A DNA stretch of 64,000 nt from Acidimicrobiia bacterium (GCA_030065575.1 JASJDZ010000007.1:1-64000); one strand, 5' to 3'. Counted from the stretch's first letter, positions 16,343-25,655 are shown. Notes: a model not told the origin generated them from the sequence alone. Translations and numbers: made by a program.

Positions 16343-17164
16343 GTGAACCGGTACCGAGTGAATCCAGGCGACAGGATCGATCTTCGTGAGTGGGACCCCT
16401 CCGATCGCTCCCTTTTCGACGGCAACAAGGCAGCGGGAAAGGCGTATCTCCGGGGGCTGCGGGACCGCCTTGCCGAGTTGCAGCAGGTGCTGTGGGCCGA
16501 GGACAAGCACAAGGTGCTGGTCGTCTTTCAGGCAATGGACACGGGGGGAAAAGACGGGACCATTCGGAACGTGTTCTCGGGAGTCAACCCCCAGGGAATA
16601 GATGTGTACGCCTTCAAAGCGCCAACCGCTGAGGAGCTCAGTCACGACTACCTATGGCGAATCCACGATCACACCCCCGCCGCGGGCTCACTCGCCGTGT
16701 TCAATCGGAGTCACTACGAGGATGTGCTGATCGTGCGCGTACTGAACCTCGTGCCGGAGGAGAGGTGGAGTCGCCGGTACGAGCACATCAACGCGTTCGA
16801 GAAGATGCTCGCCGATGAGGGAACCATCATCATGAAGTTCTACCTGCATATCTCGGCGGAGGAGCAAGCCGAGCGCCTCCAGGCACGTCTCGATGATCCG
16901 ACGAAGAACTGGAAGTTCAATACGGACGATCTCGACCATCGCCAACTGTGGCCGGACTACATGAGAGCCTACGAAGCGATGCTCAGCAAGACGAGCAGCG
17001 AGCATGCTCCCTGGTACATCGTCCCCTCCAATCGGAAGTGGTACCGGAACATCGTGGTTGCGAAGACGATCGTCGACACTCTCGAGTCGCTTGCGATGAG
17101 CTACCCGGACCCGGAGGAGGATCTCGCCGGCATCACCATTCCCCCGGTGCCGACGACTCAGTGA
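16343..17164 (+). CDS. ppk2: Polyphosphate kinase 2 family protein
   Basis: A 273-residue PPK2 that moves phosphate between polyphosphate and nucleotides. The Walker A region is FQAMDTGGKDGTIRNVF and the Walker B region NRSHYEDVLIVRV. The lid has WKFNTDDLDHRQLW and the end APWYIVPSNRKWYRN. The single-domain length and these motifs fit AMP/ADP-phosphorylating PPK2 classes, though class cannot be fixed by eye. GTG 16343 follows GGAGGG. It converges on rsmB with a 7-base overlap. Confidence 0.93.
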   Translation: MNRYRVNPGDRIDLREWDPSDRSLFDGNKAAGKAYLRGLRDRLAELQQVLWAEDKHKVLVVFQAMDTGGKDGTIRNVFSGVNPQGIDVYAFKAPTAEELSHDYLWRIHDHTPAAGSLAVFNRSHYEDVLIVRVLNLVPEERWSRRYEHINAFEKMLADEGTIIMKFYLHISAEEQAERLQARLDDPTKNWKFNTDDLDHRQLWPDYMRAYEAMLSKTSSEHAPWYIVPSNRKWYRNIVVAKTIVDTLESLAMSYPDPEEDLAGITIPPVPTTQ

Positions 17165-18375
17165 CCCTTGCGAATAACCGAGATGAACATGCCGTCAGTA
17201 TCGGTTAGGTGCGGGGCCAGCAGCAGGCCTCCTCCCCACTCGAGTCCCGGCAACTCCGAAGGTGCAGAACGCGGGTAGGGAGCAACCACGTCGATTGTCT
17301 CCGCTGCGAATACCGTGCAGACCGAGTAGATGATCCGGCCACCTGCTCGGATGAGCCGCCACGCCTCGCCGAGCATCGCTCGCTGTGTCTCCGCAAGGGA
17401 CGCGGCAGCCTTCGCCTTGAGCCGCATCGCAATCTCCGGGCGTCGCCGCAGCGTGCCCAGCCCGGTGCACGGGGCGTCGAGCAGAACTGCGTCGAAGGAT
17501 TCGTCGGCAAACGGGGCTCTCGTCCCGTCGGCGACGATCCATGCCGGATTCACGGCGTGATCGTCGAGACGTCGCCGGGCGCTGAGCAGCCGGCGCAGGT
17601 GCGAGTCCATGGCAACAACCGAGGCAATTCCGCCGGCGTCATCCCACATTGCGATGGTCTTGCCTCCGGGCGCGGCTGCCATGTCGAGAATGTGCTCCTT
17701 CGGCTGTGCGGCGACTGCCTGAGCCACCGCAACCGAGGCTCCGTCCATGACTACGACATCCGGCGACGGTTCCGGAGCCCTACCCACTCGGAACGCCCCT
17801 TCAATCCCGTCGATAGCCACGGCCCCTTCGGGTGCAGCAGAACTTCGGGCAACCCGGATTCCAACGCCGGGCGCCGGTGCCCGAAGCCCGGCGAGCAACT
17901 CGCCGGCGAACACCCGGCCGTGGTCCTGGGTGATCTGCCCCAGCACCCACTCAGGGACCGAATACGTGCGGGCCCTGTCCGCGGGCAGCTCAGGAAGACC
18001 GGCGCGCGTCATTCGGCGGAGTACCCCGTTCACCATGCCCGCGGCCCGACCGAGCCCCAGTTGCCGAACTGCCTCGACCGATTCGTTGACCGTGGCGTAG
18101 ACGGCGTCGGGCTCTTCACTCAGTAGCTCGGCCACCGCAATCTGCAGCACAGCTGCCACCTCCGGATCGAGCTCGGATAGTGGGCGGCTTGTGGTCGCTT
18201 CGATGAGATCGTCGACAGTGCGCTGCTGCCGGAGCGAATCGATAACCAGGCGGTACACGAAGGATCTGTTGCGATCGGATAACTCCCGGGTCGCGCGCGG
18301 AAGGAGCACATTTGAGTAGGCGCCGTGTTCCCGAATCCGCAGCAGAATCGCTGCGGCCGTAGCTCGCGTGTTCAC
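17158..18375 (-). CDS. rsmB: 16S rRNA m5C967 methyltransferase
   Basis: A 405-residue enzyme (Sun/Fmu) that methylates a cytosine of 16S rRNA with SAM. Residues 1-130 form a NusB-like RNA-binding domain (NESVEAVRQLG, MVNGVLRR). The Rossmann methyltransferase has DMAAAPGGKT and two catalytic cysteines in DAPCTGLGTLRRRPE and YSVCTVFAAE. GTG 18375 overlaps the fmt stop (GTGA). Confidence 0.94.
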   Translation of the reverse strand: MNTRATAAAILLRIREHGAYSNVLLPRATRELSDRNRSFVYRLVIDSLRQQRTVDDLIEATTSRPLSELDPEVAAVLQIAVAELLSEEPDAVYATVNESVEAVRQLGLGRAAGMVNGVLRRMTRAGLPELPADRARTYSVPEWVLGQITQDHGRVFAGELLAGLRAPAPGVGIRVARSSAAPEGAVAIDGIEGAFRVGRAPEPSPDVVVMDGASVAVAQAVAAQPKEHILDMAAAPGGKTIAMWDDAGGIASVVAMDSHLRRLLSARRRLDDHAVNPAWIVADGTRAPFADESFDAVLLDAPCTGLGTLRRRPEIAMRLKAKAAASLAETQRAMLGEAWRLIRAGGRIIYSVCTVFAAETIDVVAPYPRSAPSELPGLEWGGGLLLAPHLTDTDGMFISVIRKGH

Positions 18376-19298
18376 TGCTCGTCGCCGGCGTCGATGGTGA
18401 GCCCGACACCGCGCCGGCCATTAGCCCAAGCTCTTCCCGATAGACGGGGCTTGCCGGATGGCTGGATCTCTACCAACTCGACGGCTCCGCCGGCCAGGCC
18501 GAGGATCGGACGTCCGTCAACGATCTTGACATGACCGGCAGCGACGTCTGGCGTTGCGGGACCCACCTCGAACACCTTCATCCTCTGCCCTTCTGCGGCC
18601 AGCCACCCTCCCGGCCGGGGGTTGAAGGCTCGCACCGCCCGGTTGAAGGCGGTCGGGCCGACCTCCACATCCAACTGCGCCTCCGCTGTGGTGAGACGCG
18701 GTGCTGAGGTTGCTCCCGTGCGCATCTGACGGGCCGGGCGCAGCCGCTCGCTCAAGTAGTCCTGAAGAGAGTCGCGAATCAGATCTGCTCCGACGGAGGC
18801 AAGCCGACCGGTCAACTCGCCTGCCGTCTCGTACTCCGCGATCTCGATCTCTGTTGCGGCGAAGACTGGACCGGTATCGAGGCCCTCGTCGAGAACCATC
18901 AGTGACACCCCGGTGTAGGTGTCGCCGGCGAGGATCGCTCGCTCGACGGGGGCGGCGCCGCGCCAGCGAGGCAAGAGCGAGAAATGAACATTGACAAAGC
19001 CGTGGTCCACCGACTCCAGCACTCCCGGCTTCAGGATCCGACCGTAGGCAACCACCACCGCAACATCCAGGGCGGCCTCATCAAACAGGGCAAGTAGCTC
19101 GGCATGTGTCGTGGGCTGGAAGACGCGCAGCCCCCACTCCTCTGCGGCTCGCTTGAGCGAGGGAGATTCCAGCTGCCGGCCGCGGCCCTTGGGCCTATCC
19201 GGTTGCGTAACTACGAACTCAACCGCCGCTACCTCCATGAGCGCAGCCAGCGACGGTACGGCTGCCGACGGAGTCCCCAGGAATGCAGCGCGGATCAC
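18372..19298 (-). CDS. fmt: Methionyl-tRNA formyltransferase
   Basis: Formylates initiator Met-tRNA using 10-formyl-tetrahydrofolate. The 308-residue protein has the start FLGTPSAAVPSLAAL, the catalytic NVHFSLLPRWRGAAPVERAI (Asn-His) and the SLMVLDEGLDTGPV loop, then a C-terminal tRNA-binding domain. It forms def-fmt-rsmB with GTGA overlaps, so formylation and deformylation enzymes are coexpressed. Confidence 0.97.
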   Translation of the reverse strand: MIRAAFLGTPSAAVPSLAALMEVAAVEFVVTQPDRPKGRGRQLESPSLKRAAEEWGLRVFQPTTHAELLALFDEAALDVAVVVAYGRILKPGVLESVDHGFVNVHFSLLPRWRGAAPVERAILAGDTYTGVSLMVLDEGLDTGPVFAATEIEIAEYETAGELTGRLASVGADLIRDSLQDYLSERLRPARQMRTGATSAPRLTTAEAQLDVEVGPTAFNRAVRAFNPRPGGWLAAEGQRMKVFEVGPATPDVAAGHVKIVDGRPILGLAGGAVELVEIQPSGKPRLSGRAWANGRRGVGLTIDAGDEQ

Positions 19299-19798
19299 TG
19301 CAACCCCGTCGAGCGAAGCGAGTCCTCCCGGATTTCACGGAGGGCTTGGCGCCGGTCTTTGCGGCTGAGGCGCTCGATCAGCAGCATCCCGTTGAGGTGA
19401 TCGATCTCGTGCTGCAACACACGTCCCATCAGTTCGTCGCCCTCGAACTCGACCGGCTCCCCATGGATGTCGAGGCCCCGTGCTTTGGTGTAGCTCGGCC
19501 GCTTGATCGGCCAGTAGTACCCGGGCACCGAAAGACAACCCTCATCAAAGGTCCACGTTCCCGAAGCTTCAACAATCTCAGGGTTGACCATGACAAACGG
19601 CCCCTCGCCGATATCGGCCACGAAGATGCGTTTCGGGATCCCGATCTGGGGGGCGGCCAGCCCGACACCCGGCGCCTCGTACATCGTCTCCAGCATGTCC
19701 TCGACAAGTCGGCCTAGAGAGTCATCGTCGGCGGAGACGTCGACGGCACGGGTGCGCAGCACCGGATCGCCAAACGTTCTGATCGGATATATGGCCAA
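19295..19798 (-). CDS. def: Peptide deformylase
   Basis: Removes the formyl group from new proteins. The 167-residue metalloenzyme has all three motifs: GVGLAAPQ, EGCLS (metal Cys) and QHEIDHLNG (two metal His and the catalytic Glu). It is first in def-fmt-rsmB, 66 bases after priA. The start ATG gives the normal N-terminus MAIYPIRTFGDPVLR. Confidence 0.97.
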   Translation of the reverse strand: MAIYPIRTFGDPVLRTRAVDVSADDDSLGRLVEDMLETMYEAPGVGLAAPQIGIPKRIFVADIGEGPFVMVNPEIVEASGTWTFDEGCLSVPGYYWPIKRPSYTKARGLDIHGEPVEFEGDELMGRVLQHEIDHLNGMLLIERLSRKDRRQALREIREDSLRSTGLQ

Positions 19799-19864
19799 TA
19801 CTCACCGCCGGAAGGGAATGCCCGGATCATACCCACTGCAATGGTGGAGATGGCTGCCCGGCGG

Positions 19865-21655
19865 TCATAGATCAATCGGATCGGCGTCGATGCGAACCTT
19901 GAGACCAGCGTCGCGCCACTGCTGGACGATCGTGCGCAGGCGAACCCGGGTCGACTGCAGCGATGCCGCCTGAATGAACCACCGGGTCCGTCCTCCGCCG
20001 ACTTCCGGCCCGTGGACCTGCACTTCGCGATCAGCAACCCCGGCGATATCCGCCGCCCGGGCACTTGCATCCCCACCAACCTCAACCGCAATCAACTCCG
20101 CGGCCGGCGGAAGGCCATCGCGCTGCCGCTCCTCGTTGAGCTCATCGAGGTACTCGAGGGGATGCCCCCCTCGTAACGCACCCAGGGCGCGGTGGTCGGG
20201 TTGAGCTGTCTGAATCAAGCAGCGGCTGCCCCGTCCTCGCGCCACCGTGGCCACCACTCTCGCCAGTATGCGAAAGGCATCCTCTTCGGCGCGATAGTGC
20301 GGCGCCATCAACATCGAATCCGCATCGACCGCAACCGTCAACGCCGTCAGCGGAATCGTCGGCAGATCCCGCTCCGAGCCAACCAGCACCTGCTTCCCAG
20401 ACCCAGATGGGCCGACCACCCGATCACCCAGGTGCCTGGCCAGCTCGTCTGACACGCGCCCGAGGCCTGCACCGAGTGGCTCGAACCGCCTGCCGCCACA
20501 GTTGCCACACGGCCCGAGCACAGTCCCGCAGCGACGACACTCATCCCCGCGATCGGGGCCCGCTCCGCACTTCGGACATCGGCGGAGCTCCCGACATCGG
20601 ACACAGCGGAACGCCGGTGCGTAGCCACGGCGCGACACGAACACGAAGACCTGCCGGTTTTTGCGCACCGCAAGCCGGATTGCCGTCAGCGTCCGATCGG
20701 CAAGAACCCGATTGCCGGGTTGATCCTCACGCCTATCAACCACTTCAACTAATGGCCATACCCGCCCCGGCGGCTCAAGTGTGGCCGCTCCCTTCGCCAG
20801 CGTGTCGAGGGTCGGAACTGCCCCGAGGAAGACCGCCCCCGTCCGCTCGACCATTGCCCTACGACGAACGAGATCACGGACCTGCAACGTCGGTGTCTGC
20901 TTTGCCTTCATGGCCCGCCGCCCCTCCTCAACGACCACCCAGAGGGCCGGGCTGCCCAGCGGCCACAGAGCTACCTCCGGTGTTCCCACGATGAGGAAGC
21001 CGCCGTGAATCTGTGCGTCGACCCACAGCTTGGTGACCTCCCTGGCGGCGACCTGCGAGGAGGCGTACCGAATCCGAGATCCGAAGTGACCGCGGAGCGA
21101 AGCTGCGATCGCTTCAGCTTCTTCGACAGTCGGACAGATCGTGACCACGTTTCGCCCCGCAGCCAGTGCTGCAGACGAGAGACCGGCGACCCGATCCGCT
21201 TCCTCTCCCGATGTCACCAGGCACGTTGGGCGGACGTGCCGGCCCGAGGCAACAGCGGCACTCAAGTCGGGCAGCGGTGATGAGAGAGCGGGGATCTCTC
21301 CGTTTGCTCCTTTCCCTCTCCCCCGCGGCAAGTTCGGCGGGGCGGCACGGGCAAGCAATACGGCAAGCGGAGCCACGTAGTGGAGAGCGGCCCAGCGCAG
21401 CGTCTCCAGAAGGCGCTCGTCGAAGACCGGGACGTCACCCGCGATCGAGATAATCGGCTTGAGGCCGGCTACCTCCCCGATACGGATCGAAACCACGTAC
21501 CCGCGAATCCTCCGTGCCCCGAGGGGCACTCGTACCAGCGAGCCGACTGAAACGCCGTCCAGATCCGGTGGGATCTCGTAGGAGAAGCCGTCGTCGACGG
21601 CAAAGGTGGGCAGATCGGGAACTACTTGCGCAATGCGCCCGCTCGAGTCAGTCAC
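19865..21655 (-). CDS. priA: PriA-like primosomal protein, apparently without helicase activity
   Basis: A 596-residue replication-restart protein shorter than typical PriA (about 730). The N-terminal DNA-binding part (VPDLPTFAVDDGFSYEIP) and the zinc region with four Cys pairs (CVRCRELRRCPKCG, CRRCGTVLGPCGNC) are kept. The helicase core is degenerate: no GxGKS/T Walker A where one is expected (LVTSGEEADRVAG), and the DEEH box reads VVVEEGRR. This matches actinobacterial PriA annotated as lacking helicase activity. GTG 21655 overlaps the coaBC end by eight bases. Confidence 0.88.
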   Translation of the reverse strand: MTDSSGRIAQVVPDLPTFAVDDGFSYEIPPDLDGVSVGSLVRVPLGARRIRGYVVSIRIGEVAGLKPIISIAGDVPVFDERLLETLRWAALHYVAPLAVLLARAAPPNLPRGRGKGANGEIPALSSPLPDLSAAVASGRHVRPTCLVTSGEEADRVAGLSSAALAAGRNVVTICPTVEEAEAIAASLRGHFGSRIRYASSQVAAREVTKLWVDAQIHGGFLIVGTPEVALWPLGSPALWVVVEEGRRAMKAKQTPTLQVRDLVRRRAMVERTGAVFLGAVPTLDTLAKGAATLEPPGRVWPLVEVVDRREDQPGNRVLADRTLTAIRLAVRKNRQVFVFVSRRGYAPAFRCVRCRELRRCPKCGAGPDRGDECRRCGTVLGPCGNCGGRRFEPLGAGLGRVSDELARHLGDRVVGPSGSGKQVLVGSERDLPTIPLTALTVAVDADSMLMAPHYRAEEDAFRILARVVATVARGRGSRCLIQTAQPDHRALGALRGGHPLEYLDELNEERQRDGLPPAAELIAVEVGGDASARAADIAGVADREVQVHGPEVGGGRTRWFIQAASLQSTRVRLRTIVQQWRDAGLKVRIDADPIDL

Positions 21656-22829
21656 CCTGACGATCGTCTCGGATGAGGTCCCACAGGCGGTCAGCCACCT
21701 CGGTCTTGCTGAGCAGAGGCCACTCCACGGCGGAGCCGTCGGGCCGGTAGACGGTCACCTGATTGGTGTCCGTCCCGAAGCCAGACCCGGGACTCGCCAC
21801 GTCGTTGCCGACCAAGAGGTCGACACCCTTGGTCGTTGCCTTCCGCCTGGCTCCCTCCAGCGAGCCGCTCTCGGCGGCAAAGCCGACGAGGTACGGGCGG
21901 GGGGACCGGGACGCGATGCCGGCAAGAATGTCGGGAGTTGGCTCGAGGGTGATCTCGGGCATCCCTTCACCGCGCCGGAGCTTCTCGTCGGAGGGCAGCA
22001 GCGGCCTGAAGTCGGCGACGGCAGCAGCCATCACCGCAACGTCCGCATCGTCGCAGCGAGACCAGGCCGCGTCGGCCATCTCCTGGGCCGTCTCCACCGG
22101 GATTACTTCAACGCCGGCCACCGCCGGGGCGGCCGCAGCAGTGATGAGAACAACATGAGCACCGCGTCGCGCCGCTGCCACCGCGATCGCGTTCCCCATC
22201 CTCCCCGACGACCGATTCCCGATGTAGCGCACGGGATCGATCGGCTCCCGCGTACCACCGGCTGTGACCACCACGCGCCATCCGGCCAGATCGGCCTGCA
22301 GGGCGCCTGCTATGGCAGCAACAATCTCATCAGGCTCGACCATGCGGCCCGTTCCGTGGTCCCCGCCGGCAAGCGCTCCGGCAGCCGGGCCAACAACATG
22401 CGCGCCGTCGGCGGCCAGGATGGCGATATTGCGCTGCGTTGCGGCGTTCTCCCACATCTCGGTGTGCATGGCGGGAGCGACCACGATCGGGGCTTCGGTA
22501 GCGAGCGCAGTTGCGATGAGCACGTTGTCGGACGTCCCGGATGCCAACTTGGCGATCGTCGACGCCGTAGCAGGCGCAACAACCATGACATCAGCCCATT
22601 GGCCGAGCGCTGTATGGGGGCTCACATCGGCTTCATCCCAGAACGACAAGACGGGAAACTCCCCGGTGATTGCCGCCAGGGTTTGGGCCCCGAGGAATTG
22701 CGTGGCCGACTCGGACATGACACAGCGAACATCGGCACCTGCCTCGACCAGCCGGCGGGCAAGATAGGCCGCTTTGTATGCGGCAACGCCACCGGAAACC
22801 CCCAGGACTACCCGGCGTCCGCTGAGCAT
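21648..22829 (-). CDS. coaBC: Phosphopantothenoylcysteine decarboxylase / phosphopantothenate-cysteine ligase
   Basis: A 393-residue fusion for two steps of coenzyme A synthesis. The N-terminal CoaC flavoprotein has GVSGGVAAYKA, the catalytic-His region SPHTALGQWAD and PAMHTEMWEN. The C-terminal CoaB domain has VTAGGTREPIDPVRYIGNRS and GFAAES. The length is typical. It starts three bases after the rpoZ stop, as in the mihF-gmk-rpoZ-coaBC order of other actinobacteria. Confidence 0.96.
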   Translation of the reverse strand: MLSGRRVVLGVSGGVAAYKAAYLARRLVEAGADVRCVMSESATQFLGAQTLAAITGEFPVLSFWDEADVSPHTALGQWADVMVVAPATASTIAKLASGTSDNVLIATALATEAPIVVAPAMHTEMWENAATQRNIAILAADGAHVVGPAAGALAGGDHGTGRMVEPDEIVAAIAGALQADLAGWRVVVTAGGTREPIDPVRYIGNRSSGRMGNAIAVAAARRGAHVVLITAAAAPAVAGVEVIPVETAQEMADAAWSRCDDADVAVMAAAVADFRPLLPSDEKLRRGEGMPEITLEPTPDILAGIASRSPRPYLVGFAAESGSLEGARRKATTKGVDLLVGNDVASPGSGFGTDTNQVTVYRPDGSAVEWPLLSKTEVADRLWDLIRDDRQGD

Positions 22830-22832
22830 GGC

Positions 22833-23060
22833 TTACTCCTCGGTTTCGATGACGACCTTGTCGTTGTCGATCTCCTCGAAAGCAATCGAGAGCGGCTTCC
22901 GTGACATCGAGTGCACCTGCGGCGGCACATAGCCACCCAGCCCTTCCCCGAGCTGATTGAAGTAGGCGTTGATCTGCCGTGCGCGGCGTGCCGACAACAC
23001 AACCAGGGCGAAGCGGGAGTTCGTCTTGGATAGTACGCGGCCAATTGGTGGATGAATCAT
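22833..23060 (-). CDS. rpoZ: RNA polymerase omega subunit
   Basis: A 75-residue omega subunit, an assembly and stability factor of RNA polymerase. The start MIHPPIGRVLSKTNSRFALV and RRARQINAYFNQLGEG match actinobacterial omega. ATG 23060 is chosen because upstream sequence is not conserved and overlaps the gmk region. It lies between gmk and coaBC, its usual place. Confidence 0.9.
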   Translation of the reverse strand: MIHPPIGRVLSKTNSRFALVVLSARRARQINAYFNQLGEGLGGYVPPQVHSMSRKPLSIAFEEIDNDKVVIETEE

Positions 23061-23094
23061 CGTGAGGGGTGCTCCTGCATGTCGAAGAGGACGG

Positions 23095-23688
23095 TCAGGA
23101 ACCGCCCGCGGCCGCCAGTATAGAGACGATCTCGTCGGCAACAATGCCAACCTGATCATTGATTACGGTGTGATCGAACTTCCAGGTTGCCTCGTCCATT
23201 TGCTCTGCGGCCACACTCAGCCGCTTCTGGATGTCCGCTTCCGACGTATCCCCGCGGTCCCGGAGCCTCCGCTCTAGCTCTTCGAGCGAGGGAGGGAGTA
23301 TGAACACGAGCAATGCCTCGGGATACGAGTTCTTGACCTGACCGGCGCCATCGTTTTCGATATCGAGCAGGACGTCATGGCCCACATCGAGGTGAGCGAG
23401 AACTGCATCCCGGGGCGTGCCGTAAAGATGCCCGGAGTACTCAGCCCACTCGAGAAACCCGCCCGATGCGATGTTCTCCAGGAATTGGGCCCGGTCGACG
23501 AATACGTAGTCGACCCCATCTTGCTCGCCGGGCCGTCGCTTTCGAGTCGTCCACGACACCGAGAAGTGGAATGGCATGCGCTCTGTGAGGGCGTGCACCA
23601 CGGTCGACTTACCGACACCGGACGGCCCCGAGATAACCAGCAGTATGCCCCGGCGGTTGGCGCCCGTTTCCGACACGGGCCTACTCAA
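23095..23688 (-). CDS. gmk: Guanylate kinase
   Basis: Phosphorylates GMP to GDP. The 197-residue protein has the P-loop ISGPSGVGKSTV, the GMP-binding TTRKRRPGEQDGVDY and FLEWAEYSGHLYGTP, and the lid region RLRDRGDTSE. The first start (TTG 23688) overlaps the mihF stop in a TTGA; an in-frame GTG four codons later is an alternative. Confidence 0.95.
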   Translation of the reverse strand: MSRPVSETGANRRGILLVISGPSGVGKSTVVHALTERMPFHFSVSWTTRKRRPGEQDGVDYVFVDRAQFLENIASGGFLEWAEYSGHLYGTPRDAVLAHLDVGHDVLLDIENDGAGQVKNSYPEALLVFILPPSLEELERRLRDRGDTSEADIQKRLSVAAEQMDEATWKFDHTVINDQVGIVADEIVSILAAAGGS

Positions 23689-23993
23689 AAAGACCCGAGT
23701 AGCGCTTCCTTCTGCCGGGAGCCCAGGCCGCGCAGTCGCTTCTTCTCGTCAATGCCGAGCTCCTCCAGCAAGCGCATTGCCTTCACTTTGCCCATTCGTG
23801 GCATCGACACGACCACCGCCCCGACCTTGATTCCGGCGATCAGTTCGTCCTCCTCGGCGCGCACGAACAACTCGTCGAGAGTCAACGAGCCGGTCTTGAG
23901 GAGCTGCTTGACCTCGGCCCGCACCCGTCGCGCCTCAGCAGCCCGTTCCAGGGCTCTCGCCCTCTGTTCATCAGTCATTTTCGGTGCTGGCAT
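23685..23993 (-). CDS. mihF: Integration host factor, actinobacterial type (mIHF)
   Basis: A 102-residue nucleoid protein unrelated to enterobacterial IHF. It starts MPAPKMTDEQRARALERA and ends with a helix-two-turn-helix type segment VVVSMPRMGKVKAMRLLEEL and GLGSRQKEALL. ATG 23993 is preceded by AGGAG five bases upstream, which rules out longer readings. It binds and compacts DNA. The position before gmk is the usual actinobacterial one and supports the phylum call. Confidence 0.93.
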   Translation of the reverse strand: MPAPKMTDEQRARALERAAEARRVRAEVKQLLKTGSLTLDELFVRAEEDELIAGIKVGAVVVSMPRMGKVKAMRLLEELGIDEKKRLRGLGSRQKEALLGSF

Positions 23994-24039
23994 TTGGGCT
24001 CCTCTGCCGGATCGCACAACTTTATCAACCAGTCTCGGA

Positions 24040-24738
24040 TCAGCCCGGTATCCCCAGGTCCTCCACCAGGCTTGCTGCCGCGGCGAGCGGATCAGGTGCG
24101 GCCGTGATCGGGCGCCCGACAACCAGCCAATCGGCCCCGCGAGCAATCGCTTCGCCTGGGGTCATCACACGACGCTGGTCACCGGTTGCCGTCCCCGCCG
24201 GACGGACCCCCGGCGTGACCCTGATGAGATCAGGCGCAACCGAACCGACAACGGTCAGTTCCTGAGGCGAGCACACCGCTCCCTCACATCCTGCATCTTG
24301 AGCAAGTCGCGACATACGGGACACGAGTTTCCCCGGAGTACTTCCCAAGCCAATTGCACCAAGATCCCCCTCGTCCAGGCTGGTCAGCACGGTCACACCC
24401 AGTATGCCGGCGTAGCCGCCCGACGTGTCCTCCAGCCCTTCGACTGCAGCTCGCAACATCGCCTCACCGCCTGATACGTGGGCGGTGACCCAACGCACGC
24501 CGAGACGACCGAGACTGCGGGCTGCGGCACCCACCTGGGTGGGAATGTCGTGCAACTTGGCGTCGGCGAACACCGGCTTGCCGAGATCGACCAGCGCGGT
24601 GACGATTCCGGGGCCAGATCCATGGAGCAACCCGAGTCCCACCTTGAAGGCGCCTACGTGCGGCTCGACCCGACGCGCCAGACGGACCGCCTCCTCGGCG
24701 CTTCCCAGGTCGAGGGCAACAATGATCGGATTCACCAC
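24040..24738 (-). CDS. pyrF: Orotidine 5'-phosphate decarboxylase
   Basis: Makes UMP, the last step of de novo pyrimidine synthesis. The 232-residue TIM barrel starts IIVALDLGSAEEAVRL and has the catalytic Lys-Asp segment FADAKLHDIPTQV, then VTPGVRPAG and DWLVVGRPIT. It belongs to the short bacterial type, not the longer mycobacterial type. It overlaps pyrD by seven bases. Confidence 0.96.
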   Translation of the reverse strand: MVNPIIVALDLGSAEEAVRLARRVEPHVGAFKVGLGLLHGSGPGIVTALVDLGKPVFADAKLHDIPTQVGAAARSLGRLGVRWVTAHVSGGEAMLRAAVEGLEDTSGGYAGILGVTVLTSLDEGDLGAIGLGSTPGKLVSRMSRLAQDAGCEGAVCSPQELTVVGSVAPDLIRVTPGVRPAGTATGDQRRVMTPGEAIARGADWLVVGRPITAAPDPLAAAASLVEDLGIPG

Positions 24739-25655
24739 GGCTCAACCGATCCAATCAGATCTCGCACCGAGCTCATCCCCTGCCTCCTCATGTAACGCCG
24801 AAGACCCGAGAGTATCCGGCTTCCAACACGAGGACTGGCAAAGTGAGCGGTGCCTATCCCAACCGCAGATGCTCCTGCGATCAGGTACTCGATGGCGTCT
24901 TCGGCTGTACTCACCCCGCCGAGGCCAACGATCGGGACATGGGGCAACCCCTGGCTCACCTCCCAAACGCAGCGCAGCGAGATCGGCTTTATCGGTTTTC
25001 CGGAGTACCCGCCGACAACACCCGAGAGCAGGGGCTTGCGTGTGTGAATGTCGAATCCGGCGCCCCACACCGTGTTTCCGAGAACGACCCAGTCGGCGCC
25101 GGCCCCGACAACGGCATCGGCGATTGCGACAATCCTCTCGGAATTTGGGGTCAGCTTGGCTCCAATGGGCAGCTCGGTAGCAGTGCGAACCGCCGCGATC
25201 ACCTCCGTGGATGCGTCGGCATCAAGCGCAAACATCCGGCCGCTCTCGAGATTCGGGCACGACAGATTCACCTCGATCGCCGTCACGCCCGCAGAAGACA
25301 GGACCTCAGCAACGCGGGCGAACTCAGCGGCGTCCTTACCCACGGCAGATCCCCAAATGTCCGTAGGGATCGCACCGAGCTGGGGTCCGACCTCATCGGC
25401 CCAAGCCTCCACCCCGGGATTCTGGATGCCGATTCCGTTGAGCATGCCCGCTCCGGTGCCTGCCAAACGTGGCGGAGTCCGACCCGGCCATGGCGTTCCG
25501 CTCACCGACTTGGCAACGGCAGCACCATATTCCTCGAGGTGACCAACGGCAGCGAAGTCGACAACGGACCCAACTGTTCCGCATGCCGCTACCAGCGGCG
25601 TACTGAGGGTGTACTCGCCAAGGCACGTTGTCAGATCAACGGCAGACCTGCTCAC
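24732..25655 (-). CDS. pyrD: Dihydroorotate dehydrogenase, class 1 type
   Basis: Oxidises dihydroorotate to orotate with FMN. A 307-residue enzyme with NGIGIQNPG, the class 1 active-site Cys in EVNLSCPNLESG, ANTxW-like LGNTVWGAGFD and the FMN-binding GLGGVSTAEDAIEYLIAGA. No N-terminal membrane extension is present, which excludes class 2. Class 1B enzymes need a PyrK electron-transfer partner, which is not adjacent. GTG 25655 overlaps the pyrC stop (GTGA). Confidence 0.94.
   Translation of the reverse strand: MSRSAVDLTTCLGEYTLSTPLVAACGTVGSVVDFAAVGHLEEYGAAVAKSVSGTPWPGRTPPRLAGTGAGMLNGIGIQNPGVEAWADEVGPQLGAIPTDIWGSAVGKDAAEFARVAEVLSSAGVTAIEVNLSCPNLESGRMFALDADASTEVIAAVRTATELPIGAKLTPNSERIVAIADAVVGAGADWVVLGNTVWGAGFDIHTRKPLLSGVVGGYSGKPIKPISLRCVWEVSQGLPHVPIVGLGGVSTAEDAIEYLIAGASAVGIGTAHFASPRVGSRILSGLRRYMRRQGMSSVRDLIGSVEPW

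Noticed and set aside
20000-21650. priA as a pseudogene because its helicase motifs are missing
   Set aside because: The frame is full length with intact zinc and DNA-binding parts, and the same loss is typical of actinobacterial PriA.
23061-23159. Longer rpoZ starting at 23159
   Set aside because: The extra 33 residues overlap the end of gmk and are not omega-like; MIHPPIGRV is the normal start.
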